Source of the DNA: Bacteroidota bacterium
Lineage (GTDB): Bacteria > Bacteroidota > Bacteroidia > Flavobacteriales > Weeksellaceae
DNA: 12,896 nt
NCBI GenBank assembly: GCA_018266965.1
Contig: JAFDZJ010000455.1
Location: forward strand, 1-12,896
Direction of reading: 5' to 3'
Shown here piece by piece: positions 1 through 7,893 of this stretch. Within the stretch, counting starts at the first letter, position 1, and the number at the start of each line of letters is the position of its first letter. Both the position numbers and the translations under genes were made by a program. Below the pieces are notes generated by a model that was not told where the DNA came from, did not search any database, and worked only from the letters and a program-made list of their open reading frames with translations.

Positions 1-1
1 A

Positions 2-784
2 TTAATTCAAAACATTATTTTTGGACAAATTAATGAAAATCAAATAGCTTTTTCTAAAGTAAAATACAAAATTAGGTATGGTGCAGACACAATAAAAGAT
101 GATAAAGCAGATTTGGCTGATTATGTACTTTTATTTAATAACAAAAATTCCGTTTTTTATAGTGAAGAATCTTTCAACTTTTATGATTTTATTGATAAAA
201 AAGCCATGGAAATGAAAAATAGTGGAGGAGCTAATTTAGGAAATATGCCCAAAGCGCCAAGATACAAAACTGCATTTACAAAGGTTGGGGATGAATTATA
301 TGCTTATATGCCAATTGGCAGATATATTTTTTCTTACAAAGAACCTCCTTTAAAGTGGGAAATTTTAGACGAAAGGAAAAAAATCAAGAATTATGATTGT
401 ATTTTAGCAAAAACAACTACAGATACAGACAATGTCTTTTACGCATGGTTTACACCGCAAATTTCTGTTTCAGAAGGTCCATTTAGATTTAAAGGATTAC
501 CAGGACTTATAATTGAAATTTTTAATGAAAGAAAAACGATTAAAATTTTCGCAAATGAAATTGAAAAAAGTTCTGCACAAATTGTCAATATTAAATTTCC
601 GAAAGTAGTGGCTTTAGAAGAAAGAAAAGATAAGTTTTTGAAAGCTAGGGAGCAATTCATCATTGACCCTAATCAACAATATGATGACTCAAATATTAGA
701 ATATATGATACCAATACTGGTAAAGAATTAAAGTCAAAATTAAAAACTAATCCTAATATGACAAGTAAAGATTTGTTGGATTAG
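2..784 (+). CDS. GLPGLI family protein, 5' end cut off by the window edge
   Basis: The reading frame is open from base 2, so the start codon lies outside the window; the TTG at 113 is internal. About 260 residues are visible. The family's name-giving hexapeptide GLPGLI is encoded at 494-511, followed by the usual IIEIF strand. Upstream are typical family features: a KVKYKIRYG strand, then LADYVLLFNNKNSVFYSEES. GLPGLI proteins are a Bacteroidota family of usually exported proteins of unknown function, often near TonB-dependent receptors. No signal peptide can be judged here because the N-terminus is missing. The stop at 782-784 is a clean TAG. Family assignment is secure; function is unknown. 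Confidence 0.9.
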   Translation, partial: LIQNIIFGQINENQIAFSKVKYKIRYGADTIKDDKADLADYVLLFNNKNSVFYSEESFNFYDFIDKKAMEMKNSGGANLGNMPKAPRYKTAFTKVGDELYAYMPIGRYIFSYKEPPLKWEILDERKKIKNYDCILAKTTTDTDNVFYAWFTPQISVSEGPFRFKGLPGLIIEIFNERKTIKIFANEIEKSSAQIVNIKFPKVVALEERKDKFLKAREQFIIDPNQQYDDSNIRIYDTNTGKELKSKLKTNPNMTSKDLLD

Positions 785-877
785 TTGCGATATTTTGCAA
801 GATAAAGTATAAATGAAAAAAAATATTTTAATTACATTTTTTTTTATAAACTTGGTTTACATAAAAAATTAACTAAT

Positions 878-1204
878 ATGAAAAAACTTTTAATTTTCGC
901 TGTTTTTTCTCTTTCAAGTCTAATTTTTGCTAATAACAAAATTGAAAGTAAGAAAATTGACATTGTTACCCAAGAACAAAAAAGTGTAACAATTAATAAG
1001 AATGATAAGCTAATAGCAATGGTGTTGAAATTGTGGTCGGTTTCATTTACCTCTTCTTGTGGTGGTAATGTTACAGTGGTATTTGAATCCAATTCACTAA
1101 ATCGTACATCGAAATTCATTGATGATTTAGCGTATGCAGTTAATTATTCAGAGTTAAATCATTGCTATGGTGATGGTACTGATAGTTTTATGCTATTAAA
1201 GTAA
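878..1204 (+). CDS. Small secreted protein of unknown function (108 aa)
   Basis: This short gene encodes a protein with a clear N-terminal signal peptide: MKK, then a hydrophobic stretch LLIFAVFSLSSLIFA, with probable signal peptidase I cleavage near residue 18. The mature part of about 90 residues is lysine-rich at first, then carries a central segment around C61 (SFTSSCGGNVTVVFES) and a second cysteine at C96. The two could form a disulfide once exported. I do not recognise the family. It lies 93 bp after the GLPGLI gene on the same strand and ends just before a strong terminator. A minus-strand ORF of similar length overlaps it, but the signal peptide and terminator favour the plus strand. 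Confidence 0.75.
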   Translation: MKKLLIFAVFSLSSLIFANNKIESKKIDIVTQEQKSVTINKNDKLIAMVLKLWSVSFTSSCGGNVTVVFESNSLNRTSKFIDDLAYAVNYSELNHCYGDGTDSFMLLK

Positions 1205-1219
1205 ACAGTTTACTATTCT

Positions 1220-1245
1220 AAACCGTCCTAGCCGACGGTTTTTTT
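1220..1245 (+). terminator. Rho-independent terminator after the small secreted protein
   Basis: The 8-bp stem AAACCGTC (1220-1227) pairs with GACGGTTT (1234-1241) around a 6-base loop and runs into a T-tract ending at 1245. It starts 15 bases after the stop codon at 1204, so it closes the plus-strand unit on the left of the window. Confidence 0.85.
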
Positions 1246-1342
1246 GTTTCTTGATTTTGCGGTTTTTGGGCGAATATTGCTGCTAACAATAAGCTTATTG
1301 CGTCATTGCGTAAAATCTTCATTAAATACATAACAAGCTTAT

Positions 1343-1377
1343 AAAAAAACAGCCTATTTTGTTAGAAATAAGCTGTT
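1343..1377 (-). terminator. Rho-independent terminator of the cphA transcript
   Basis: Read on the minus strand, AACAGCTTATTT pairs with AAATAGGCTGTT (plus-strand arms 1348-1359 and 1366-1377). This is a 12-bp stem with one G-U wobble and a 6-base loop, followed by a run of seven U (plus-strand A at 1343-1349). It sits 24 bases beyond the end of cphA, convergent with the terminator at 1220-1245. Confidence 0.85.
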
Positions 1378-1400
1378 GATAATTATAAAAAAATTAAAAT

Positions 1401-4016
1401 TTAACTTTCATTCTCTTTATCCAAATAGGATTGTACAACCTCGATAGCATTGGAAACTACATCACTAAGGGCTACAATATAAGAATCGTCTTGTGCGGTA
1501 CTGATTGCGTGTTTTATGGCTTCAGTTTCTTTTGGAATAATCTCCCAAGTTACATTGGTATTGGCTTTTCGTATTCCTTCCAGCAACAAATCTATCAATT
1601 CTTGTTCTGTTCTTCCTCTAAGATGTTTTTCTTGTCGAATGATAATATGGTTGAACATTCTTCCTGCAATGGTGGCACATTCTATAATATCTTCATTTCT
1701 TCTATCGCCAACACCAGCGATAATACCTATTTTTTTGGACGCTTCCACAGAAGATAGAAAATCCTCTATTCCTAAATATCCAGCAGGATTGTGAGCGAAA
1801 TCTATTAGTACTTTGAATTTTTTGAATTCAAAAATATTCATTCTACCCGGAGTTTGTGCGGCTCCTGGAATAAAGGTCTGTAACGACAAGCTAATATCTT
1901 CCGTTTTGAACCCCCAAAGATATGCAGCCAAAGATGCAGAAAGTACATTAGCAATCATGAATTTTGCTTTTCCTCCCAAGGTTAGAGGTATCATACTAAC
2001 TTTTTCAATTCTTATTTTCCAAGTTCCTTTTTTTATGGTAGCAAAACCATTTTCCAAAACGGCAACTATTTTTCCTTCTTTGGAAAGTCTTTTTGCATTT
2101 GTAGAATCCTCGTCCATACTGAAATAGGCAATATTGCAACTCAAACCTTTGGAGGCATTCATACTAGCTTCGCAATCTGCATTTATGATTGCCCAACCAT
2201 CTTTTTTCACACTTCTGGCAACTACCATTTTTACATTGGCAAGATCTTCTATGGTATCAATATCATTTATTCCTAAATGGTCACCTTGCAGATTGGTAAC
2301 AATAGCTATATCGCATCTACTATATCCCAAACCAGCTCTCAAGATACCACCTCTTGCAGTTTCCAAGACTGCAAATTCTACCGTTGGATCTTTTAGTATA
2401 TATTCCGCACTTATAGGACCTGTTGTATCTCCTTTTTCCATCATGTGATTTTGAATATAGATACCATCGGAAGTTGTGAAACCAACCTTGTAACCACAAT
2501 TTTTTACAATATGTGCCATCAATCGGGTAGTGGTAGTTTTTCCATTAGTACCTGTAACAGCTATTATAGGTATCCTACTAGGTTTACCAGGAGGGTAAAG
2601 CATATCTATAACTGGTGCTGCCACATTTCTTGGTAAGCCTTCGGATGGAGCGAGGTGCATACGGAAACCAGGTGCGGCATTTACCTCCAATACAACTCCA
2701 CCACTATCTCGGAGTGGCTCGGTTAGGTTTTCCGCCATGATGTCAATACCACAAACATCTAATCCTATTACTCTGGAAATTCTTTCACAAATAAAAATAT
2801 TTTCAGGATGTATCATTTCTGTAACATCAATAGAAGTTCCTCCGGTGCTAAGGTTGGCGGTAGATTTCAGGTATAATTTTTCTCCATTTGGTATTACCGT
2901 TTCTAGAGTTAAGTTTTTCTTTTCCAAAATATCGTTGGTGTCCCTATCTACATCTATCTCTGTAAGGACATTTTCATGTCCATAACCTCTCCTAGGATCT
3001 AGGTTGGTAATATCTATTAACTCTTGTATGGTATTTTTTCCATTTCCAATGATGTGTGCAGGTTCTCTTAGTGCAGCTGCAACCATTTTGTTGTCTATTA
3101 CCAACACTCGGAAATCATAACCTGTAATAAATTTTTCTACAATAACTCTTCTACTGTACTGTTTGGCGTAGGCTAATCCAGCTTTTGCATCTTCCAAGTT
3201 TTTTACATTGATAGATGCACCTTTACCATGATTGCCATCCAAAGGTTTGATGACAATTGGAAAACCAATTTTTTTGATGGTATATTCCAAATCTTCTTCA
3301 TCTACACAAATATCTCCGGAAGCCACAGGGATAGAACTGTTTTGGAGTAGTTTTTTTGTATCTTCTTTATCACAAGCAATATCGACTGCTATATTGCTAG
3401 TTTTACAAGTAATAGTCGCTTGAAATCTCATTTGATTGATTCCATAACCCAATTGTACCAAAGAATTTGTACCCAGCCTAATCCAAGGAATATCTCTTGC
3501 AATAGCTTCATCTACAATACTTCTTGTACTAGGACCGAGTCGTACTTTTTCTCTAATCTTTCGCATGGCTTGTATATCTTCCTCAATATCATAATCCACA
3601 TCATCTATCAATGCCTGAGCAATTCTTACGGCGGATTCGGCTGCAAACAAGCCAACTTCTTCTTCTATATAGCTGAATACTACATTATAAATTCCTTCTG
3701 TCTTTGTTTGTCTAGTCCTTCCAAATCCAGTATCCATACCTGCAAGGGTTTGGGTTTCTAGTGCAATATGCTCTATCACATGTCCCATCCAAGTTCCTTT
3801 TTCAACACGATAGAAAAAGCCTCCTTCTCTAGCTTCGGAACATCTATGAGAAATCATTGATGGAATGAGTTTCTCTATTCTTTCCCTGAAACCGGGGATA
3901 AGATTGGTTGGTCTTTCTTCCAGTTCCTCCAAATCCAATCTCATCTGAATAAGTTTTTTCCTAGTAACGCTCCAAATGTTGGGTCCTCTCAACGCTTGTA
4001 TTTTTAATATTTTCAT
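1401..4016 (-). CDS. cphA: Cyanophycin synthetase
   Basis: This enzyme polymerises L-Asp and L-Arg into cyanophycin (multi-L-arginyl-poly-L-aspartate) in the cytoplasm, using ATP, and stores nitrogen, carbon and energy. At 871 residues it has the usual CphA1 length. Three parts are visible. The N-terminal domain spans roughly 1-160. The ATP-grasp domain, which adds Asp, carries KPLDGNHGKG at 257-266 and EVNAAPGFRMH at 444-454. The C-terminal Mur-ligase-like domain, which adds Arg, carries the P-loop GTNGKTTTT at 489-497, DFAHNPAGY at 739-747 and GVGDRRNED at 768-776. The start ATG at 4014-4016 gives the family's usual MKILKIQALRGPNIWS N-terminus. The gene is divergent from cphB and the isoaspartyl peptidase gene, a complete make-and-break set. 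All recognisable motifs are intact. Confidence 0.97.
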   Translation of the reverse strand: MKILKIQALRGPNIWSVTRKKLIQMRLDLEELEERPTNLIPGFRERIEKLIPSMISHRCSEAREGGFFYRVEKGTWMGHVIEHIALETQTLAGMDTGFGRTRQTKTEGIYNVVFSYIEEEVGLFAAESAVRIAQALIDDVDYDIEEDIQAMRKIREKVRLGPSTRSIVDEAIARDIPWIRLGTNSLVQLGYGINQMRFQATITCKTSNIAVDIACDKEDTKKLLQNSSIPVASGDICVDEEDLEYTIKKIGFPIVIKPLDGNHGKGASINVKNLEDAKAGLAYAKQYSRRVIVEKFITGYDFRVLVIDNKMVAAALREPAHIIGNGKNTIQELIDITNLDPRRGYGHENVLTEIDVDRDTNDILEKKNLTLETVIPNGEKLYLKSTANLSTGGTSIDVTEMIHPENIFICERISRVIGLDVCGIDIMAENLTEPLRDSGGVVLEVNAAPGFRMHLAPSEGLPRNVAAPVIDMLYPPGKPSRIPIIAVTGTNGKTTTTRLMAHIVKNCGYKVGFTTSDGIYIQNHMMEKGDTTGPISAEYILKDPTVEFAVLETARGGILRAGLGYSRCDIAIVTNLQGDHLGINDIDTIEDLANVKMVVARSVKKDGWAIINADCEASMNASKGLSCNIAYFSMDEDSTNAKRLSKEGKIVAVLENGFATIKKGTWKIRIEKVSMIPLTLGGKAKFMIANVLSASLAAYLWGFKTEDISLSLQTFIPGAAQTPGRMNIFEFKKFKVLIDFAHNPAGYLGIEDFLSSVEASKKIGIIAGVGDRRNEDIIECATIAGRMFNHIIIRQEKHLRGRTEQELIDLLLEGIRKANTNVTWEIIPKETEAIKHAISTAQDDSYIVALSDVVSNAIEVVQSYLDKENES

Positions 4017-4197
4017 TTTAAATAATTTTTCAATTGTTAAATTTATATAAATTTTCTAAAAACAATACTATTAATGTATTTTTAATTTGAAAAAAATATT
4101 GTTTCGGTACAATAATAAACAAAAAAAAGTAAAAAATAAAATTTTTATATTTTAAAAAATTATTATAAATTCGTCCTCTTTTTAATAAAAATACACA
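4017..4197. promoter_or_regulatory. Divergent cphA/cphB intergenic region with a small inverted repeat
   Basis: These 181 very AT-rich bases must carry the promoters of both cphA (leftward) and cphB (rightward). No perfect TAnnTTTG box was found. The closest plus-strand match is TAAATTCG at 4166-4173, 24 bases before the cphB ATG. The closest minus-strand match is TAGTATTG (plus 4063-4070). In the middle, TATTGT (4097-4102) and ACAATA (4109-4114) form an inverted repeat with a 6-base spacer, and another ACAATA lies at 4062-4067. That arrangement would suit an operator controlling both directions, but in DNA this AT-rich it may be chance. Confidence 0.35.
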
Positions 4198-5100
4198 ATG
4201 GAAATAAAAGGTAAATTAGCTATCATAGGTGGAGCAATCAATAAAGGTAGTTTTTCTGAAGAAACATTTGACAAAGATGTTACCAAAAATCTTAATTTTT
4301 TCGAAGAAGGAATTTTGAAAAGATTAATAAAAGAATCTGCTAATAAAGAAGAGTCCAGAATAGAAATTATCCCCACAGCATCAAAAATACCTGAAACGGT
4401 AGGAGAGGAATATGTGAAAGCATATAACTACCTAAATGCCAATAATGTCGGTGTCCTTAACATACTCAACAGAGCAGATGCCAATGATCCTTTCATACTC
4501 GAAAGATTGGAAAATGCTGATGTTGTATTTTTTACAGGAGGTGATCAATTGAGATTATCTTCCATCATAGGAGGGACTGCTTTTCATAAATTAATGTTGA
4601 AAAAATACAGAGAAGAAGAGTTTTTATACATCGGGACTTCTGCAGGAGCTGCAGCTGCCTCTACCAATATGATCTATCAAGGATCTAGTTCGGAAGCATT
4701 GCTGAAAGGAGAAATAAAAATGACAGGTGGACTGGGTCTTATTAATGATATAATTATCGATACTCATTTTGTACAGAGAGGTAGGATAGGAAGGCTTTTT
4801 CAAGCCGTAGTATCCAATCCACAGGTAGTGGGAGTTGGACTTGGAGAAGATACGGGTTTGCTAATAAAAGAAGGAAAAAAAATGGAAGCAATAGGTTCCG
4901 GATTGGTTATTTTGGTTGATGGAAATGAAATAAAAGACACCAACCTTACTTCTGTTAATATGGGCGAACCAATTTCTATCAACAACCTAGTTACTCATGT
5001 TATTAGTAGATACGATACTTATGATATGGAAACAAAAGTCCTAGAAATTCATAATTCTCAATATAGCAAAGTGGGAAGTTTTTCAGCAGCAGATGAATAA
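4198..5100 (+). CDS. cphB: Cyanophycinase (intracellular, serine peptidase family S51)
   Basis: Cyanophycinase cuts cyanophycin exolytically into beta-Asp-Arg dipeptides. The 300-residue protein has the family's order of motifs: KLAIIGGAINKG at the N-terminus, VVFFTGGDQLRL around 109-120, the nucleophile elbow GTSAGAAAAS with Ser148, and DTHFVQRGRIGRLFQ with His190, then VGLGEDTGLL. Ser148 and His190 fit the known catalytic serine and histidine. There is no signal peptide, so this is the cytoplasmic form that mobilises the cell's own polymer, unlike secreted cyanophycinases of scavengers. The ATG at 4198 gives the normal family N-terminus. The next gene follows after 35 bp, so the two are probably co-transcribed. 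Confidence 0.96.
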   Translation: MEIKGKLAIIGGAINKGSFSEETFDKDVTKNLNFFEEGILKRLIKESANKEESRIEIIPTASKIPETVGEEYVKAYNYLNANNVGVLNILNRADANDPFILERLENADVVFFTGGDQLRLSSIIGGTAFHKLMLKKYREEEFLYIGTSAGAAAASTNMIYQGSSSEALLKGEIKMTGGLGLINDIIIDTHFVQRGRIGRLFQAVVSNPQVVGVGLGEDTGLLIKEGKKMEAIGSGLVILVDGNEIKDTNLTSVNMGEPISINNLVTHVISRYDTYDMETKVLEIHNSQYSKVGSFSAADE

Positions 5101-5135
5101 AATATTTTATTTAATTCAATTCTAATTTAATAAAG

Positions 5136-5978
5136 ATGAAAATAATCATTCATGGGGGCTTTTTTTCGGAGTCCTCTACATGCGACCAAACAAAAATAGA
5201 TAAGCAACAATCCATGGAAAGAATAGTGAAAGAAGCTTATCAATATCTAGAAACTCACACTGCTTTGGAAACAGTAGTTTTTGCCAATTCGTTATTGGAA
5301 AACGATCCACTCTTCAATGCAGGAATAGGCTCACAAATACAAAGTGATGGAGAGATTAGGATGAGTGCATCTATTATGGATGGGGTAAGTAAAAAAATGA
5401 GTGGTGTCATCAATATAGAAAAAGTAAAAAATCCAATTTTAGTTGCAGAAAAATTACTAACAGTTGATGATAGAATACTTTCAGGAAATGGAGCAACACA
5501 ATACGCAAGAGAACAAGGATTTCCAGAATTTTCTACGGAAATACCTCAAAGGAGAGCCGAATACGAAGAGAAAAAAAATGCCAATAGACAAGGTACAGTT
5601 GGTTGTGTAGCACTGGACAAGGAAGGGAAAATTGCAGTAGCAACTTCTACCGGAGGCAAAGGATTCGAATTGGTAGGTAGGGTTTCGGACTCTGCAACTG
5701 TGGCAGGAAATTATTGTAACGAATTTTGTGGAGTAAGTTGTACAGGTGTAGGAGAGGATATAGTAAGTGGAGCAGTTGCTGCCAAAATTGTAACTAGGGT
5801 TACAGATGGACAACCGATACAGGAGGCTTTTGCAAAAACTTTTAAAGAATTGTTGCCTTTTGATGGATTTTGTGGAGCTATTGCAATAGATTCTTTTGGA
5901 AATATTTTCCACCAAGACTCGCACCCAAAAATGGTTTTTGCTTCTTATGACGGGATAAACCTAGATATTTTCAATTAA
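5136..5978 (+). CDS. iaaA: Isoaspartyl peptidase / plant-type L-asparaginase (Ntn hydrolase)
   Basis: Plant-type asparaginases hydrolyse beta-aspartyl dipeptides; next to cphB the obvious substrate is beta-Asp-Arg, giving free Asp and Arg. The 280-residue precursor shows HGGFFSE at the N-terminus, FNAGIGSQIQSDGEIRMSASIMDG around 61-82, and RQGTVGCVALD with Thr154. Thr154 is the expected nucleophile exposed by autocleavage between Gly153 and Thr154. ATSTGGKGFELVGRVSDSATVAGNY follows, retaining Arg182 and Asp185 of the substrate-binding GRVxDS motif. Compared with the common family pattern (GRVGDSPIIGAG), this copy reads GRVSDSATVAGN and CTGVGE, so it belongs to a divergent subgroup. Substrate is inferred from family and context; asparaginase activity is possible. 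Confidence 0.92.
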   Translation: MKIIIHGGFFSESSTCDQTKIDKQQSMERIVKEAYQYLETHTALETVVFANSLLENDPLFNAGIGSQIQSDGEIRMSASIMDGVSKKMSGVINIEKVKNPILVAEKLLTVDDRILSGNGATQYAREQGFPEFSTEIPQRRAEYEEKKNANRQGTVGCVALDKEGKIAVATSTGGKGFELVGRVSDSATVAGNYCNEFCGVSCTGVGEDIVSGAVAAKIVTRVTDGQPIQEAFAKTFKELLPFDGFCGAIAIDSFGNIFHQDSHPKMVFASYDGINLDIFN

Positions 5979-5990
5979 TGATTATTTAAT

Positions 5991-6689
5991 ATGTTATTTC
6001 TCCTTCCTGCTTATCTTTCCGAAGAAACACCTTTACAACATTTTGCTCCATCAATTTCTGAATATATTGAAAAAACCGATTATTTTTTCGTAGAAAACGA
6101 GAAAACGGCTAGAAAAGTCATCAAGTTTTTTTGTCCATCAAAAAAGCAAAGTGAGCTGAAATTGTATATTTTGGACAAATATTCCGAAAATAATGATTTG
6201 AAGGAAGCACAACAGCTCATGAAAAATGGACAAGACTTTGGACTACTTTCAGAAGCTGGATTGCCTTGTATAGCAGATCCAGGAAACATTATGGTAAGTT
6301 GGTGTCATGAAAATAATATTTCTGTTGTCCCAATCAACGGACCTAGTTCCATTATCTTGGCATTGATTGCAAGTGGGTTCAATGGACAAGAGTTTTCTTT
6401 TAATGGTTATTTGCCAATAGATCAAATTGCTAGAAAACAAAAAATACTATCGCTGGAAAATTTAGTACAAAAAACTGGATATTCTCAAATTTTTATGGAA
6501 ACTCCATATAGAAATAATCAGCTTTTGGAGTCATTAACAAAATTCCTTAGTCCGCATACCAAATTGTGTATTGCATCTAATATCAACCATCCGAAAGATG
6601 AATTTATAAAAACAAAAAAAATAGGAGAGTGGCAAAAAACGAAAATAGATTTACACAAAATTCCTACTGTATTTGTTATTGGTAGATAA
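5991..6689 (+). CDS. RsmI-like SAM-dependent methyltransferase (tetrapyrrole methylase fold)
   Basis: This 232-residue protein belongs to the tetrapyrrole methylase superfamily and resembles RsmI, which 2'-O-methylates C1402 of 16S rRNA. Visible motifs are LLPAYLSEETP at the start, FFVENEKTARK near 32-42, the SAM-site loop SEAGLPCIADPG at 87-98, INGPSSIILALIASGF near 115-130 and METPYRN at 169-175. It matches the short Bacteroidota paralogue annotated only as an SAM-dependent methyltransferase, so the rRNA target is not assured and I give no symbol. It starts 12 bp after the isoaspartyl peptidase gene and is probably the last gene of that operon. No functional link to cyanophycin is evident. 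Confidence 0.88.
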   Translation: MLFLLPAYLSEETPLQHFAPSISEYIEKTDYFFVENEKTARKVIKFFCPSKKQSELKLYILDKYSENNDLKEAQQLMKNGQDFGLLSEAGLPCIADPGNIMVSWCHENNISVVPINGPSSIILALIASGFNGQEFSFNGYLPIDQIARKQKILSLENLVQKTGYSQIFMETPYRNNQLLESLTKFLSPHTKLCIASNINHPKDEFIKTKKIGEWQKTKIDLHKIPTVFVIGR

Positions 6690-6722
6690 TGATTTAGACC
6701 TAATAATCAGCAGTAATGCTTT

Positions 6723-6765
6723 AAAAAAAAATACTCCTTTATTTACAAAATAAAATAAAGGAGTA
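6723..6765 (-). terminator. Strong rho-independent terminator downstream of the nucleoside phosphorylase gene
   Basis: A perfect 13-bp stem (6732-6744 with 6753-6765) closes an 8-base loop. On the minus strand it is followed by nine U (plus-strand A at 6723-6731), so it terminates leftward transcription from the phosphorylase gene about 100 bases after its stop. On the plus strand no T-tract follows the stem, so it is less likely to stop the cyanophycin operon, although the hairpin could protect that mRNA's 3' end. Confidence 0.8.
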
Positions 6766-6865
6766 GAAAGGTTTAACAAATACTATATTTGTATTGCGAA
6801 ATTAAAACATTAATTTGATTTGTTATTGATGTTTCAATTTTATTTATCAATTATTGTTAATAGGT

Positions 6866-7720
6866 TTAGGGTATTATCCTTTCCAATACCCATTCTATCA
6901 TGTTTTTTTCGGATTGATGGTGGTCAGCAGAAAACTCTCCTCTTCTTCGGTTGGCAATTACAGCATTCACTGTGATAGCTTTGTGTCCCAATAATTTAGC
7001 CAAAGCATAGATGGCAGATGTTTCCATTTCAAAATTACTCACGCCAAGGTTATTGAGCGTTTCTAGGAAATTTTCGTCTAAAGCATTTAGTCTAAGTTGT
7101 CTTCCTTGTGGAGCATAAAACCCGGGGAAAGTAGCAGTATTTCCGTGGTATTTGGCATCTGCATATAGACCGGAAAGTTCCTCTGCCCATTGGGAAAAAT
7201 AGAGCATTGGTTTTATTTTGTCATAAGGAAAATCGGCAAGAAATTTTTTGGAAAATTCGTTTTCAAAATTATAATCTTGGTAAAAATGCAACAATCCATC
7301 TAGGCCAACTACATTTTGTGTAACCAACATATTGTCCACTTCTATTTCAGGATTTACACTTCCACAAGTACCCATTCGGAAAAGTTGTAAGGCTTTTTTT
7401 TCGGTTTTTATTTCTTTGTTTTTTAGGTCTATATTTACCAAAGCATCTAGCTCGTTCATCACAATATCGATGTTTTCTGTACCAATTCCGGTGGACATTA
7501 CCGTAATTCTTTCGCCACGAAGAGTTCCGGTATGAGTATAAAATTCTCTTTTATTTTTTTTGATTTCTACCTTATCAAAATATTTGGAAACTCTGGGTAC
7601 TCTGTCAGGATCGCCGACCAGCATAATTTTTCCTGCAATATCCTCTGGCAATAGATTTAGATGATAGACACTTCCATCATCATTCAGCACCAATTCCGAT
7701 GCGGCTAATTTTTGTAACAT
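6866..7720 (-). CDS. Nucleoside phosphorylase, uridine-phosphorylase-like
   Basis: This cytoplasmic enzyme phosphorolyses a nucleoside to a free base and (deoxy)ribose 1-phosphate for salvage. The 284-residue protein has the PNP/UDP family 1 signatures: MLVGDPDRVPRVSKYF with GDPDR at 36-40, VMSTGIGTENIDIVMNEL near 74-91, FRMGTCGSVNPEI with GTCGS at 117-121, and the ribose-binding NFEMETSAIYALA with FEMET at 230-234. The final VNAVIANRRRGEF fits the uridine phosphorylase branch more than the purine branch, but the base specificity is inferred. It stands alone, with a promoter-like box upstream and a terminator downstream. The ATG at 7718-7720 is followed by a plausible family N-terminus; no other start is favoured. 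Confidence 0.9.
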   Translation of the reverse strand: MLQKLAASELVLNDDGSVYHLNLLPEDIAGKIMLVGDPDRVPRVSKYFDKVEIKKNKREFYTHTGTLRGERITVMSTGIGTENIDIVMNELDALVNIDLKNKEIKTEKKALQLFRMGTCGSVNPEIEVDNMLVTQNVVGLDGLLHFYQDYNFENEFSKKFLADFPYDKIKPMLYFSQWAEELSGLYADAKYHGNTATFPGFYAPQGRQLRLNALDENFLETLNNLGVSNFEMETSAIYALAKLLGHKAITVNAVIANRRRGEFSADHHQSEKNMIEWVLERIIP

Positions 7721-7745
7721 ATTTTTTGTTTTTAAAGAAAGAGAA

Positions 7746-7753
7746 CAAATTTA
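7746..7753 (-). promoter_or_regulatory. Promoter-like -7 box of the nucleoside phosphorylase gene
   Basis: The minus strand reads TAAATTTG here, an exact match to the flavobacterial TAnnTTTG -7 box. It lies 25 bases upstream of the ATG, which would give a short leader. No TTG at the proper -33 distance was found, so the call is tentative. Confidence 0.45.
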
Positions 7754-7845
7754 GGTTAAATTTTAGTAAAAAATGCTATTCGGTCTTTAAAAAAATATCA
7801 TAGTCATTTAAACAAATTTTAACATAATTTTAAACTTCTTTTTCA

Positions 7846-7875
7846 TTGTTAATGAATATTTTATCAATATTTTTG
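7846..7875 (+). promoter_or_regulatory. Flavobacterial promoter of the secreted endonuclease gene
   Basis: TTG at 7846-7848 and TATTTTTG at 7868-7875 are separated by 19 bases, matching the Bacteroidota consensus TTG-N17-23-TAnnTTTG. Transcription would begin around 7880-7883, leaving a leader of about 10-15 bases before the ATG at 7894. This is the best promoter match seen in the window. Confidence 0.65.
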
Positions 7876-7893
7876 TGAACTTTAAATTTTAAA

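Noticed and set aside
113..115. TTG as the start of the GLPGLI gene
   Set aside because: The frame is open to the left window edge and the upstream residues fit the family, so the gene begins outside the window.
844..1119. Minus-strand 91-residue ORF with a hydrophobic stretch
   Set aside because: The hydrophobic part is largely the reverse reading of AT-rich DNA; the plus-strand gene has a proper signal peptide and a terminator.
5096..5111. 16-base perfect AT palindrome after cphB as a terminator
   Set aside because: It is all A and T, has no T-tract in a terminator position and lies between genes that look co-transcribed.
5481..5924. 147-residue minus-strand ORF inside the isoaspartyl peptidase gene
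   Set aside because: It is antisense to conserved catalytic motifs and has a serine- and cysteine-rich composition typical of shadow frames.
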